Part shown: positions 41,684 to 50,763 of the stretch, in pieces | Layout: every line of letters starts with the position of its first letter | Position numbering within the stretch: position 1 is the stretch's first letter | Assembly: GCA_039923455.1 (NCBI GenBank) | Contig: JBDTCS010000159.1 | Location: 1 to 56,708, forward strand | Source of the DNA: JBDTCS01 sp039923455 | GTDB taxonomy: Bacteria > Bacteroidota > Ignavibacteria > Palsa-1295 | Direction: 5' to 3' | Length of the DNA: 56,708 bases | The notes under the pieces: model-generated | What the model was told of the DNA's origin: nothing | Databases searched by the model: none | Seen by the model: the letters and a program-made list of their open reading frames with translations, nothing else | Made by a program: the position numbers and the translations under genes

Positions 41684-43471
41684 TTACTTGCCCATTGGGG
41701 TTGCATTCGGCGAACGCGTAACATTCGCGCCACGCACAACCCAATAGCGTGGGTCGAAGCACGGACGCTGACGGAAGAACTCGACGTTGTCAAAGCGATT
41801 CAACATTCCGATAAAGTTCGGCGAGCAAAACATGAATGTCACAGGTTGATCGTCAAGGATCTGATGCTGGAGTTTGAAGTGTAGCGCGTAACGCTTCGTT
41901 TTATCAAACTCGGTCTTGATCTGCTCCATTATTTGATCGGCGGCCGGGCTCGAATACGAATAGTAATTCGAACCCTTGTTCTTCATCTGTGAAGAATGCC
42001 ACAATTGGAAGATCTCGTCCTCCGAAGCATTTCCCGCCCACGCTCCATACGCGGCATCGTAGTTGTGACTCTTGGTATTCTCGAGAAATACCGACCACTC
42101 AAGCGCGGTCACCCCTGCGTCGATACCAGCCTTCTTCAACTCTTCAGCGACCACGAGTAGAATATTTTTACGTGTATCGTTGCCTGCATTCACCTGAAAG
42201 ACGAATTTGAATTGTACTTTCTTTCCATCGATCACTTTGTCAAGGATTCCGTCGCCATCTGTATCCGCCCAACCGGCTTGCGCAAGTAGCTTCTTTGCTT
42301 CCTCTACGTTGTAACCCGGTTGTTTGACGGTCGGATCGAAATTTGGCTGCGTGAATGCAACAGGTCCATCATTCTTATGTGCCTGATCTCTCAAAATCGT
42401 GTGCATAATCAGATCCCGATCGATGAGCATTGTAAGTGCCTTACGAACGAGTGGATCTTTGAACAACGGTCGTGCATTATTCCACGCAATGAACGTATAG
42501 GCGTTGTAATAGACGGTGTCCTTGCGCAGGTAGGGCATCTTCACCGTGTCGAGCTGATCCAGGTACTGCGCAGGTTTCAGATTATCAATGATGTCTAGAT
42601 CCTTACTCTTAAGCGCTGTAAGTGCCGCGTTCTGATCGGTGATCGTTTTGAAAATGATCGTATCAGGGTATGCTTCAAGCCATTTGATATCCTGAGCCCA
42701 ATATTTCGGATTACGTTTGAGAATGATGAACTGATTCGTCTGCCAACCCTCGAAAATGTAGGGACCGGAGCCGATCTGATACTTCGGATCGCGACTAAGA
42801 GCCGGTGATTCGAACCACGTAGCGAACTCCTGAATCGCTGCGTTCGTCGTAGAGATATTGTGAAGTTCAGCCCAAGGCATCTGATCCGTCAGGTTCTTTG
42901 GATCGAGCACGTGCTTGGGAAGGATTTTTACATAGCCGCCGCCGAGCACCACATCCCCATCAAAACGTGGCACGGAAAGATGGAATGCAACTTTGCTTGC
43001 ATCGCCGTTCGGATAATAGACACTATCGAGCGATGTAAAATAACCACGTAAGGCCTGCGAATTAATCACGCGTGGATTCATCACCGCTTTCATACTAAAG
43101 ATGATGTCCGCACCTGTCACCGGAACTCCATCCGACCATTGTGCCTTCGGATCCATCGTGTAGGTATAGGTCAAATGATCAGCCGAAATCTCCGGAAGAC
43201 TGGCAAGTCCTGGGATCAGCTCGAGCGACCGAGGATTTTGTGCGTTCAGCGATTCCCAAACCTCCTGTTGCAGATATGCAGCCGCCGCATCGGTCGAAGT
43301 GTACGGGTTCAGGCGTTCGATATCCGAAAGCTGCCACCAAACCATGTTGTTCTTGGACGACAGATTATAATTGTTTCCCGGTCCGTTACCTTTTTTGCAG
43401 CCGAAAAGGGTGAGACTGGCTGTTAGGACGAGGAGCGTAAAGAGCGCTCCACCACGCAAGTTTGATCGCAT
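41684..43471 (-). CDS. Peptide/nickel-type ABC transporter substrate-binding lipoprotein (SBP family 5)
   Basis: The 595-residue protein has a lipoprotein signal with lipobox Leu-Phe-Gly-Cys (Cys25). The rest fits the large two-lobe substrate-binding protein family 5: 'NPYTSTDAAAAYLQQEVWESL', 'WSDGVPVTGADIIFSMKAVM', and the C-terminal 'YSYSSPAADQIMEQIKTEFD'. Such proteins capture oligopeptides or similar ligands for an ABC importer. No permease or ATPase gene is adjacent, so the partner is encoded elsewhere. A terminator follows at 41634-41663. Confidence 0.93.
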   Translation of the reverse strand: MRSNLRGGALFTLLVLTASLTLFGCKKGNGPGNNYNLSSKNNMVWWQLSDIERLNPYTSTDAAAAYLQQEVWESLNAQNPRSLELIPGLASLPEISADHLTYTYTMDPKAQWSDGVPVTGADIIFSMKAVMNPRVINSQALRGYFTSLDSVYYPNGDASKVAFHLSVPRFDGDVVLGGGYVKILPKHVLDPKNLTDQMPWAELHNISTTNAAIQEFATWFESPALSRDPKYQIGSGPYIFEGWQTNQFIILKRNPKYWAQDIKWLEAYPDTIIFKTITDQNAALTALKSKDLDIIDNLKPAQYLDQLDTVKMPYLRKDTVYYNAYTFIAWNNARPLFKDPLVRKALTMLIDRDLIMHTILRDQAHKNDGPVAFTQPNFDPTVKQPGYNVEEAKKLLAQAGWADTDGDGILDKVIDGKKVQFKFVFQVNAGNDTRKNILLVVAEELKKAGIDAGVTALEWSVFLENTKSHNYDAAYGAWAGNASEDEIFQLWHSSQMKNKGSNYYSYSSPAADQIMEQIKTEFDKTKRYALHFKLQHQILDDQPVTFMFCSPNFIGMLNRFDNVEFFRQRPCFDPRYWVVRGANVTRSPNATPMGK

Positions 43472-43673
43472 TGTTGGTCTGATAAATATGATAAAATCGT
43501 GAGAGAATTTGGCATTCCCTATGCAAATCTAAGCAGAAACCGAAGCCTACCCGCTGAACCGGTACGACTCGCTTTACCGCGAAAGCTCACTGCGCTTTCA
43601 AAAATCTTATTGAAAGAGTATCGTTTCGGGCACTTTTGGGCGTTGCGACCCAAGCATTTTTTCGCTTTGCGTT

Positions 43674-44714
43674 CTACTCAAAATCATGTTCGAAGTACGG
43701 TATCACGCGGTCCGAGGGGCCGGTGATGCCTTGGTCGGTCTTTGCGATGATCAGGTTTTCGAGTTTGCGGGAAAATTCTTTCGACGCATCGTAGCCGTAG
43801 TGCTTCAGAAGATAGTTGAGTGCGATAACCTCGGCAATGACCGTGATGTTCTTGCCGGTGATGATCGGCAGTTTCACATGTGGCACTTCGACGCTTAAGA
43901 CTTGGGCAAACGATTCATCGAGGCCTGTGCGAGTATAATCTCCATCGGCACTCCACTCTTCAAGCTCGACGATCACCTCGACGCGTTTCTGGAATCGGAT
44001 CGCACGAATGCCGAACATTTCGCGAACATTCAATAGGCCGAGCCCTCGGATTTCCATGAAATGCCGTACGAGGTCGGTGCCGGCGCCCATCAGAATGCCT
44101 TCGCCTTTTTGTGTGATCATGATTACATCATCAGCCACGAGCCGATGGCCGCGCTCGATCAGATCCAGCGCAACTTCGCTCTTACCGATTCCGCTTCTCC
44201 CGACGAAGAGCAGCCCAACACCATACACATCGACAAACGCACCATGAATAACCGTTTGCAGATTAAACTGATCGTCGAGAAAATCCGTGAGAAAATAAAT
44301 AGCTTTCGTCGTTTCGTAAGCTGTTTCGAAGAGCGGCAGATTGCGTTCTTCGCATAGCGCAATCATTTCGGGATCAAGCTTATTGCTCGAAGTAACAACA
44401 ATGCACGGGACCGAGAAAGAAGTCAATCTGCTAAAGGTCTCGAGGCGTTTTTCTTTATCAAGCGATTTGAGATAAAACATCTCGGTGTTGCCGAAGATCT
44501 GCACTCTATGAAACGTGAAGAGCTCGACATAACCAGCAAGTGCAAGTCCCGGGCGATGCAAATTCTTATCGGTGATGCGTTTATCAAGCCCACCGGCACC
44601 GGCAAGCAGCTTGAGCTTAAAGCGCTCTTGTGTCACTTCGTAGAAGTGCTTCACGGTGATGTACTCTTTTTGGATCGACTGCGTATTTCTCCAACCGCTG
44701 CCTTTGTCTGCCAT
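43674..44714 (-). CDS. hprK: HPr kinase/phosphorylase
   Basis: HprK phosphorylates and dephosphorylates Ser46 of HPr-type proteins and links carbon supply to regulation. The 346-residue product has the Walker A loop GRSGIGKS (172-179), 'HRLVADDVI' with the catalytic Asp pair, and the HprK signature 'MEIRGLGLLNVREMFG'. The N-terminal 20 residues before 'YITVKHFYEVT' are extra compared with usual starts. No HPr or PTS gene is in the window. An inverted repeat separates it from hpf upstream. The gene order hprK-hpf-xer-topA resembles relatives in Chlorobiota-type genomes, from memory. Confidence 0.95.
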   Translation of the reverse strand: MADKGSGWRNTQSIQKEYITVKHFYEVTQERFKLKLLAGAGGLDKRITDKNLHRPGLALAGYVELFTFHRVQIFGNTEMFYLKSLDKEKRLETFSRLTSFSVPCIVVTSSNKLDPEMIALCEERNLPLFETAYETTKAIYFLTDFLDDQFNLQTVIHGAFVDVYGVGLLFVGRSGIGKSEVALDLIERGHRLVADDVIMITQKGEGILMGAGTDLVRHFMEIRGLGLLNVREMFGIRAIRFQKRVEVIVELEEWSADGDYTRTGLDESFAQVLSVEVPHVKLPIITGKNITVIAEVIALNYLLKHYGYDASKEFSRKLENLIIAKTDQGITGPSDRVIPYFEHDFE

Positions 44715-44743
44715 AGATCGTTTATCTGTAGTACGGATACACT

Positions 44744-44798
44744 TCGGCCCACCCCTCGCTTCGCTTCTTGTGTAAGAATAAAGAGAGGGGTGGGCCGA
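44744..44798 (-). terminator. Long-loop inverted repeat between hpf and hprK
   Basis: tcggcccacccctc (44744-44757) and gaggggtgggccga (44785-44798) are exact 14-bp inverted repeats around a 27-nt loop. They sit about 50 nt past the hpf stop codon (minus strand). There is no T-run, so it may be a 3' end structure, an attenuator or a factor-dependent terminator. Confidence 0.55.
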
Positions 44799-44847
44799 TT
44801 GGTTCGTTCGTGAACTCGGTTTCCTCGAGAGCCGCTCGGTCGGGAGA

Positions 44848-45234
44848 CTAGTCCTGATCTTCAGTTGCCGCGATATCCGCCGCTACATCCTCCTCCTCGA
44901 CTGCAACCGGTTCGACTTGCCCTGCGTGGCGTTTGAGCGCTGTTGGGTGCGCGTGTGTCTCTTTATATTTGTGCAGCTGTGCTTCGATCGTCTTTACTGC
45001 GAGATCGATAGACTTGTTGACATCACTGCTCGATTCCTTCGTGTGCAATACTTTGCCCGGTACAGTAACGTTTATCTCTGCCGTCTTCACATGCCCCGCA
45101 GCGCCTTCCTGATCGATCACTACTTCGGCGGAGATCGGCGAATACTTCCCCTCTATGCGCTTCAGTTCTTCTTCTACAAAAGTCTTGATCCGCCCATCGG
45201 TGGTGTCGTGTCGGACAGCTATTTGAATTAGCAT
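44848..45234 (-). CDS. hpf: Ribosome hibernation promoting factor (short HPF/RaiA type)
   Basis: The 128-residue protein has the beta-alpha-beta-beta-beta-alpha layout of HPF: 'MLIQIAVRHDTTDGRIKTF', 'CH-free' central strands ending in 'INVTVPGKVLH', and 'DVNKSIDLAVKTIEAQLHKYKE'. It lacks the C-terminal dimerisation domain of long HPF and instead ends in an acidic tail (about 105-128). It binds the small ribosomal subunit in slow growth. Neighbouring genes are hprK downstream and xer upstream. Confidence 0.9.
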   Translation of the reverse strand: MLIQIAVRHDTTDGRIKTFVEEELKRIEGKYSPISAEVVIDQEGAAGHVKTAEINVTVPGKVLHTKESSSDVNKSIDLAVKTIEAQLHKYKETHAHPTALKRHAGQVEPVAVEEEDVAADIAATEDQD

Positions 45235-45355
45235 ACTCTGTCGCTATATAATTAGGTGATTCTGTATTCGTTCGTAGGTGGTTGTTTCTTCGTTCTCATC
45301 CTACAAACGTTGATCTAATAAAATTATTGTTTGCATGTCACGTGCATACGATCGC

Positions 45356-46294
45356 TCATCTTCCGCTTCGTGGGTGTGCGCTATCATATACAGCCTTGAG
45401 TCTATCAGTCGTTAGGTGCGTGTAGCGTTGCGTCGTCCGCAAGGATTCGTGTCCGAGCACATCCATCACCGCACGCAGATCCGCACCACGATCGAGCAGA
45501 TGCGTTGCGCACGTGTGGCGAAGCATGTGCGGATGTGGCCGTGCGACATCGGAAATATTCTTGAAAGTCTTTTGCACGATGTAATAGACCATACGCGGAG
45601 TCAGTCGCTTACCGTTATCAAGCAGAAAGAGCGGTTCATTTTTTGCAATGATATGCGCGGTCGATCGAAACTGATGGTACGCTTCGAGTGCCTCGAGCGC
45701 CGGTCCGCCGATCGGGACGATGCGTTGCTTCTTGCCTTTACCGAGAACTCTCACGGTTTGATTTGCAAGATTTACGTCCGAAACATTCATGTTGCAAAGT
45801 TCGGATCGACGAAGCCCACTGGAATAGAGCAGCTCGATCACAGCGGCATCGCGCGTGTTTTGCAGATCGGGTGCTTCGGGTTTCTCGAGCACTTTTGCCA
45901 TCGTGCGTTCGCTCACCACATCCGGCAAGCGCTTTTCCGCTTTTGGAGTGCGCAATAACCGCGCTGCATTAAAGCGGAGTATCTCCTCGCGAACCAAAAA
46001 TTTTACGAAGGATCGGACTGCCGCAAGCTTACGACTGATCGAACTTGTTCGCAGCGCAACACCATCTGAATTGGTTTGTTGCGATAACAGAAAAAGATAT
46101 CGGCGCAAGGTCAGGAGATCATCATGACTTCCGACGAGGACGAGTTGTTCGGACTTGAGGATTCTATACAGATCGACCAAGTCGCCTTCATACGCGGCGA
46201 TGGTCTGCGGACTTGCTTCGCGCTCGTGCTCCATATACTCGAGGAACGCACGAAGCCACTTTGGAAACTCGCTGTAAAAATTGTGTTCCATCAT
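45356..46294 (-). CDS. Tyrosine recombinase XerC/XerD
   Basis: The 312-residue enzyme resolves chromosome dimers at dif sites. The N-terminal SAM-like core-binding domain spans about 8-105 and the catalytic domain about 125-305. Catalytic residues are visible: Arg in 'SSGLRRSELCN', His-x-x-Arg in 'HMLRHTCATHLL', His in 'VLGHESLRTTQRYTH', and the nucleophile Tyr in the last motif. It is one of the two chromosomal Xer proteins; XerC and XerD cannot be told apart with confidence here. It follows topA by about 150 nt, with a hairpin between. Confidence 0.93.
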   Translation of the reverse strand: MMEHNFYSEFPKWLRAFLEYMEHEREASPQTIAAYEGDLVDLYRILKSEQLVLVGSHDDLLTLRRYLFLLSQQTNSDGVALRTSSISRKLAAVRSFVKFLVREEILRFNAARLLRTPKAEKRLPDVVSERTMAKVLEKPEAPDLQNTRDAAVIELLYSSGLRRSELCNMNVSDVNLANQTVRVLGKGKKQRIVPIGGPALEALEAYHQFRSTAHIIAKNEPLFLLDNGKRLTPRMVYYIVQKTFKNISDVARPHPHMLRHTCATHLLDRGADLRAVMDVLGHESLRTTQRYTHLTTDRLKAVYDSAHPRSGR

Positions 46295-46400
46295 CAGAAT
46301 CCCATTCGAGAGATTCTCAGCGCATCCATTACAAACGATTTAAAATCCAACGATCTATTAAGAGCAAACAAGTACGAGCTAACAAGATCTTTAATCCATG

Positions 46401-46429
46401 AGTACTTTTGATCATTTTTCAAAAGTGCT
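46401..46429 (-). terminator. Hairpin between topA and xer
   Basis: agtacttttga (46401-46411) and tcaaaagtgct (46419-46429) pair over 11 positions with one mismatch around a 7-nt loop. It lies 18 nt past the topA stop codon on the minus strand. A U-run after the stem is weak. Confidence 0.4.
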
Positions 46430-46446
46430 CTGCAAACAATAACAGA

Positions 46447-48798
46447 TCAATCCCCTTCGACCGTCTCGCTTACGACCTCATGCATTGCCTCATCGAACTC
46501 TTTCTTACAATTCGGGCACTTGAGAAATTCACCACGAGCTTTGGTCCACTTTGTACCGAGCCAATTGTTGTTGCACGATGGGCACGGTTTGTTGACCGGC
46601 TTGTCATTAGAAATGAAATCGCAGGTCGGATAGTTCGAGCAACCCCAAAATTTGCGCTTTGCTTTTCCGCCACGACGTTCGATCAAGTCGCCTGTTGTAC
46701 ACTTCGGACACTTGATGCCGCTCGGTATCGGGCGTGTGTATTTGCAGGTTGGATACTTACTGCATCCAACGAACTTTCCGAATCTACTTGAGCGAATAAG
46801 CAACTCGCCCTCTTTACACTCAGGACAAATCTCCCCTGTTTTTTCGGCTTCCGGTCTACCAGCGCCTTTGAGCGAGGTCTTCTTTCCACATGCCTTGCAC
46901 TCGAGGTACATTCCCCAGAAGCCTTGCTTGACTTCCGTGTCCATTGACTGACATTGCGGGCACGGACGAACGGGAAGCTCCTCGGTCAAACGTTCAGCAA
47001 CTTGATCGAGCACCTGCTTGAACGGCACATAGAAATCGGACATCACCGATTTATACTCGCGTTCGCCCGTTGCGATTGTATCGAGCTCGGACTCCATCTG
47101 CGCGGTGAAATCGACGTTAAAGATTTCGGGAAAGCTCTTTACCAGAATGCGATTCACATCGAGGCCAAGTTGCGTTGGTGTGAGTCTACGGTCTTCTTGC
47201 GAAACATAGAGCCGGTCCTGAATCGTACCGACGATACTTGCGTAAGTAGATGGTCGCCCGATACCAAGCGATTCTAATTCTTTAACGAGCGTGCTCTCAG
47301 TAAATCGTGCGGGTGGCTTCGTTTGGCTCGCGATCGACTCGATATCTTCGAGATTCGCCGACTGTCCTTGCTTGATACCGTTCGGCAAACGCTTCTCGTT
47401 GTCTTCTTCCGTTTCTTTTGCCGAGCGCTCTTCGATATCATCCATGACTTGCAAGAAGCCTCGGAAGGTGATCACAGAGCCTGTGGCACGGAAGCGGTAC
47501 TTGCTTCCTTCGGTCTCGAGGCTTTCGATCTCGACGGTGGTTTGATCGAGCACTGCGCTTGACATCTGACTTGCGATGTAACGCTTCCAGATTAATTCAT
47601 AGAGCGCCGCAAGATCTTTATCGGCAGCTTCCAAAAATTTACGAACATTTTTTGGTTCGAGCAATGCAGAGGTAGGACGAATGGCTTCATGCGCCTCTTG
47701 TGCGTTCTTGCTCTTTTTCTCTTTGCGCTCGGCACCAACATATTCTTTGCCGATATTTTTCTCGATGTAGGCAATCGCTTCTTTGCGTGCTTCATCGCTG
47801 ATGCGCGTGGAATCGGTACGCATGTAGGTGATGAGACCGGTAAGGCCATCCGGACCAAGATCTACACCTTCATATAACTTTTGCGCAAGTCGCATCGTCT
47901 TCTTCGGATTGAACCGAAGCTTTGCACTTGCTTGCGCTTGCAGAGAGCTTGTAATAAAGGGCTGCGGTGCATTGCGGCGAACTTCACGCTTGATGAGCGA
48001 TGCGACGCCATAGGTCTTCGTCTGCACATCTTTCGCATAGCCGCGCAGCGTTGCTTCGTCCGAGATGAAGTTGCGGGCGGAGTCGCTCAGATCTTGCGCA
48101 CTGCCTTCCGGATTTTTGAACTCTGTGCCATCGACGGATAGCAAGCGGGCGTGAATCGGAAACTCCGTGGACTCGGTCGTGAAATCTCCCCAGAGATTCC
48201 AATAATTGATTGGCTCGAAACGCGTGATGAGTGCTTCGCGCTCGCAGATCAATCGAAGTGCAACCGATTGTACGCGACCGGCCGAAAGCGAATCGGCTGC
48301 TTGACCAATGAACGCTCGCCACAAGATCGGCGAAACCTGATAGCCGATGATACGATCCATTACGCGGCGCGCTTGTTGCGCTTCGAACATCGCAAAATCC
48401 ACATCGCGAGGATGCTTCATCGCTTCTTCCACACCGGACTTCGTGATCTCGGTAAACAGAATTCGCTTGATGTTGGTGTTCTTCGCGCTCACCTCTTTCA
48501 TCAGATGATATGCGATGGCCTCGCCCTCGCGATCAGGATCCGTTGCGATCAGGACTTCTTTCGATGTGCCGGCAAGCTTCTTCATGTTGTCGATAATATC
48601 TTTCTTGCCTTTGACAGTAATGTACTGCGCGACAAAATCATTATCGACATCAACACCCAGTTTGGACTTTGGGAGATCTTTTACATGCCCGACCGAAGCC
48701 ACAACCACAAAGTTGGGACCAAGATACTTATTAATAGTCTTGGCCTTCGATGGTGATTCAACAATTACTAAGGATACCTTCGATGCAGTTTTCGCCAT
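46447..48798 (-). CDS. topA: DNA topoisomerase I
   Basis: TopA relaxes negative supercoils. ATG 48798 gives 783 residues beginning 'MAKTASKVSLVIVESPSKAK', the family N-terminus; the frame upstream to 48900 is not similar. The Toprim domain includes 'ATDPDREGEAIAYHL', and the catalytic Tyr is in 'GLITYMRTDSTRIS'. The C-terminal part has four zinc-ribbon domains with CPxC pairs (CPQC, CPECK, CPKC, CPSC). The gene ends at 46447 next to a hairpin. Its upstream neighbour is the DUF494 gene, separated by a terminator. Confidence 0.97.
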   Translation of the reverse strand: MAKTASKVSLVIVESPSKAKTINKYLGPNFVVVASVGHVKDLPKSKLGVDVDNDFVAQYITVKGKKDIIDNMKKLAGTSKEVLIATDPDREGEAIAYHLMKEVSAKNTNIKRILFTEITKSGVEEAMKHPRDVDFAMFEAQQARRVMDRIIGYQVSPILWRAFIGQAADSLSAGRVQSVALRLICEREALITRFEPINYWNLWGDFTTESTEFPIHARLLSVDGTEFKNPEGSAQDLSDSARNFISDEATLRGYAKDVQTKTYGVASLIKREVRRNAPQPFITSSLQAQASAKLRFNPKKTMRLAQKLYEGVDLGPDGLTGLITYMRTDSTRISDEARKEAIAYIEKNIGKEYVGAERKEKKSKNAQEAHEAIRPTSALLEPKNVRKFLEAADKDLAALYELIWKRYIASQMSSAVLDQTTVEIESLETEGSKYRFRATGSVITFRGFLQVMDDIEERSAKETEEDNEKRLPNGIKQGQSANLEDIESIASQTKPPARFTESTLVKELESLGIGRPSTYASIVGTIQDRLYVSQEDRRLTPTQLGLDVNRILVKSFPEIFNVDFTAQMESELDTIATGEREYKSVMSDFYVPFKQVLDQVAERLTEELPVRPCPQCQSMDTEVKQGFWGMYLECKACGKKTSLKGAGRPEAEKTGEICPECKEGELLIRSSRFGKFVGCSKYPTCKYTRPIPSGIKCPKCTTGDLIERRGGKAKRKFWGCSNYPTCDFISNDKPVNKPCPSCNNNWLGTKWTKARGEFLKCPNCKKEFDEAMHEVVSETVEGD

Positions 48799-48952
48799 TC
48801 TTTTTTCCTGTGCGCCGATATTTTGAAAGCGCATAACATAAGAGCAAACAGACTTGCGTTCCCGAGCGGCAATTCCGAGCGTTTTGGCGCGTTGGTGCAA
48901 ATCAACGGCTGCAAGATACGCAATGAAGCGCGAAGCAACCCCCTAATAAACG

Positions 48953-48993
48953 AAAAACGCGAGAGGCCACTCGATGTTTTTGGCCTCCTCGCG
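48953..48993 (-). terminator. Terminator of the DUF494 gene
   Basis: On the minus strand a stem of about 11 bp (gcgcgaggaggcc with ggcctctcgcg, one bulge) is followed by TTTTTCG. It lies about 40 nt past the stop codon at 49037 and upstream of topA. Confidence 0.8.
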
Positions 48994-49036
48994 CCCTTTT
49001 TGAGCGTATTCTGCAAATTGCAGAAAAATGCGAACG

Positions 49037-49567
49037 CTAATGAATCACGTCGTTCGCGTTCAGCATTAAGCGACTCCCGACACGTCCGGAATCTTCAAAA
49101 TCGAAGATGAGCCCTGCCGCAAGTTCTTTTACATCCTTCGTGCTCACCTGACTTACACCAGCCATCAGAAGTCGATCAATCAAGAGCTCCATTTCGGATT
49201 CTGACATTAGTCCGAGTTCGCGCAATTGAAGCAAGTAACCTTGCGCATCGCGCGATAGGACCATGCGCTCGATCTCATGATACACGCGGAAGGAATTCGG
49301 GCGACCGTTCTTATCTTTAGCGCGAGCTTTTGGATCGAAGGCAGTCGCAAGCGAGCCACCATCTTTTGCAGTGATCGCTACTTTATCGAAGAGCCAGCTA
49401 AAGGCCGTTGAGATCTCGCTCTGCGTAAAACCACGAGCGGATAGTTTGGCAAGATCGATATCTGCCAATTGGGTATCTTTGCGCATCTCATCTAAAAGAT
49501 AGACGAGAATCTCAATGATCCGTTCGTGACCGCCAGATTGATGATCTAAGAATTCTTCCGATAACAT
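49037..49567 (-). CDS. DUF494/Smg family protein
   Basis: This 176-residue cytoplasmic protein fits the DUF494 (Smg) family: 'RIIEILVYLLDEMRKD' near the N-terminus, 'LSARGFTQSEISTAFSWL' next, and an acidic middle segment. Function is unknown; family genes are often near topA and dprA. A perfect GGAGGT ribosome-binding site lies 5 nt before the ATG, unusually strong for this window, where many starts have none. A terminator follows. ybeY is 60 nt upstream on the same strand. Confidence 0.82.
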   Translation of the reverse strand: MLSEEFLDHQSGGHERIIEILVYLLDEMRKDTQLADIDLAKLSARGFTQSEISTAFSWLFDKVAITAKDGGSLATAFDPKARAKDKNGRPNSFRVYHEIERMVLSRDAQGYLLQLRELGLMSESEMELLIDRLLMAGVSQVSTKDVKELAAGLIFDFEDSGRVGSRLMLNANDVIH

Positions 49568-49626
49568 AGGTGATACCTCCTAACAAGAGCTAAAACCGCA
49601 ACAATCCGAGGCAGACAAGCAAGCTG

Positions 49627-50085
49627 TCAGCAAAGCTTATGATGCTTCGTTATGAAAAAACGCTCTCTTGCGGCCATTCGTTTCTTCTTGGCCGGATCGT
49701 GATCGTCGTGTCCGGCCAAATGTAGAATTCCGTGAATAGCAAGATGGAGCAATTCTTCTTCGATCGATTTTCGATATCTTTTCGCGTTTTCAAGCGCACG
49801 CTCAACGCTAAAATAAAGCTCCGCCTCTAATTTTCCAGATGGAGTTCGTTCGATCTCGAAGGTTAGAATATCCGTGTACCAGTCGTGCCCTAAAGATTGT
49901 ATATTAATCTGCAAAAGTTCTTCATCCGAAAGCGTCACGATACCGATCTCACAAGTGGTAACACTTGGAAGTTCATGCGTGACAACATCTTTGATCGCTT
50001 TGGTGAGCAGTGCTCGCAAGCGCGGAGTTACGGCAAACAATTTCTTTGCTGCCGAACTCTGGGCGAGTCTAACCGTTAGATCCAT
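49627..50085 (-). CDS. ybeY: Endoribonuclease YbeY (rRNA maturation factor)
   Basis: YbeY is a zinc-dependent endoribonuclease involved in 16S rRNA processing and ribosome quality control. The 152-residue product has the metal motif 'HGILHLAGHDDHD', with three His, and the preceding 'YTDILTFEIE' segment of the family. Length is normal. It lies 60 nt before the DUF494 gene and 24 nt after the unknown gene at 50110, on the same strand. Confidence 0.95.
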   Translation of the reverse strand: MDLTVRLAQSSAAKKLFAVTPRLRALLTKAIKDVVTHELPSVTTCEIGIVTLSDEELLQINIQSLGHDWYTDILTFEIERTPSGKLEAELYFSVERALENAKRYRKSIEEELLHLAIHGILHLAGHDDHDPAKKKRMAARERFFITKHHKLC

Positions 50086-50109
50086 TTGGGACGTCTGAGG
50101 CAGGTCGAT

Positions 50110-50583
50110 TTATCGTGCACTCTTGACACCTGCCGTAAAGACGCGCGCGTTCTCCGTAAAAACTTTTAGCGCAACCGCCGCACGAAGATCCTTCTCATCT
50201 AAGTCTGCCAACTCTGTCTCCGTTACAGAACGAGGAATATTCATATACACCTGCAATACACCTCGAGAGCTTACGGTGCAGACCGAAACGGAGCCCGCGA
50301 TCGCCCGAGCAAATATTGCGATCTCTTCTGTCGCATCGCAAATACGGATCTCCTCGACATCATGCAACTCCACCATCCCAAGCGCCGAATGGACGATCAC
50401 CATCGCCTCATCATCTTTTTCGAAGAGGTTCATCTCGATAAGTGGCGTCTTTGCTTGCGTAAGGTCTTTGTCCTTGCCGTGAAAAAGCAGAATCGTTGCT
50501 TCGTGGCCGTTATCCGCACTCGGGACGACAATGCCCTCAAGGGTATCTGCGAGCAGTTCTAATACATCGGGTTGAATCAGCAT
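50110..50583 (-). CDS. Unknown protein upstream of ybeY (157 residues)
   Basis: The ATG at 50583 is preceded by a duplicated segment (50582-50609) that carries its initiation region. The protein is acidic, has no signal peptide or membrane helix, and alternates helices and strands: 'DVLELLADTLEGIVV', 'ATILLFHGKDKD', 'DEEIRICDATEEIAIFARAI'-like stretches and 'DLRAAVALKVFTENARVF'. It ends 25 nt before ybeY and is likely in the same transcript, so a role near ribosome maturation is possible but unproven. I do not recognise the family. Confidence 0.6.
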   Translation of the reverse strand: MLIQPDVLELLADTLEGIVVPSADNGHEATILLFHGKDKDLTQAKTPLIEMNLFEKDDEAMVIVHSALGMVELHDVEEIRICDATEEIAIFARAIAGSVSVCTVSSRGVLQVYMNIPRSVTETELADLDEKDLRAAVALKVFTENARVFTAGVKSAR

Positions 50584-50609
50584 GATCTCTCGATTTTATG
50601 ATCTCTCGA
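50582..50609. repeat. Period-16 tandem duplication at a translation start
   Basis: atgatctctcga occurs at 50582-50593 and again at 50598-50609. On the minus strand each copy reads tcgagagatcat, and the gene-proximal one overlaps the ATG at 50583. The distal one reads ATA in the equivalent place. Confidence 0.75.
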
Positions 50610-50719
50610 ATTCTAATCCCACGAAAATAAGTCTATTTCTTCCGATTCCCGCGTCAATATTTTACCGACGAGCGAAAAATCAATTACCGGATTAGCACAC
50701 GTTTGCTTGCCGGAATTGG

Positions 50720-50727
50720 TAACTTTG
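50720..50727 (+). promoter_or_regulatory. TAnnTTTG box upstream of hutH
   Basis: TAACTTTG matches the Bacteroidota -7 consensus and lies 36 nt before the preferred hutH start (GTG 50764). It supports that start over 50707, which would precede the predicted transcription start. Confidence 0.4.
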
Positions 50728-50763
50728 CACATTGTACGGCGAACCATCACCAAAGAATACCAC

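Noticed and set aside
48151..48756. Plus-strand ORF of 201 codons
   Set aside because: It is antisense to topA; composition is that of a shadow frame.
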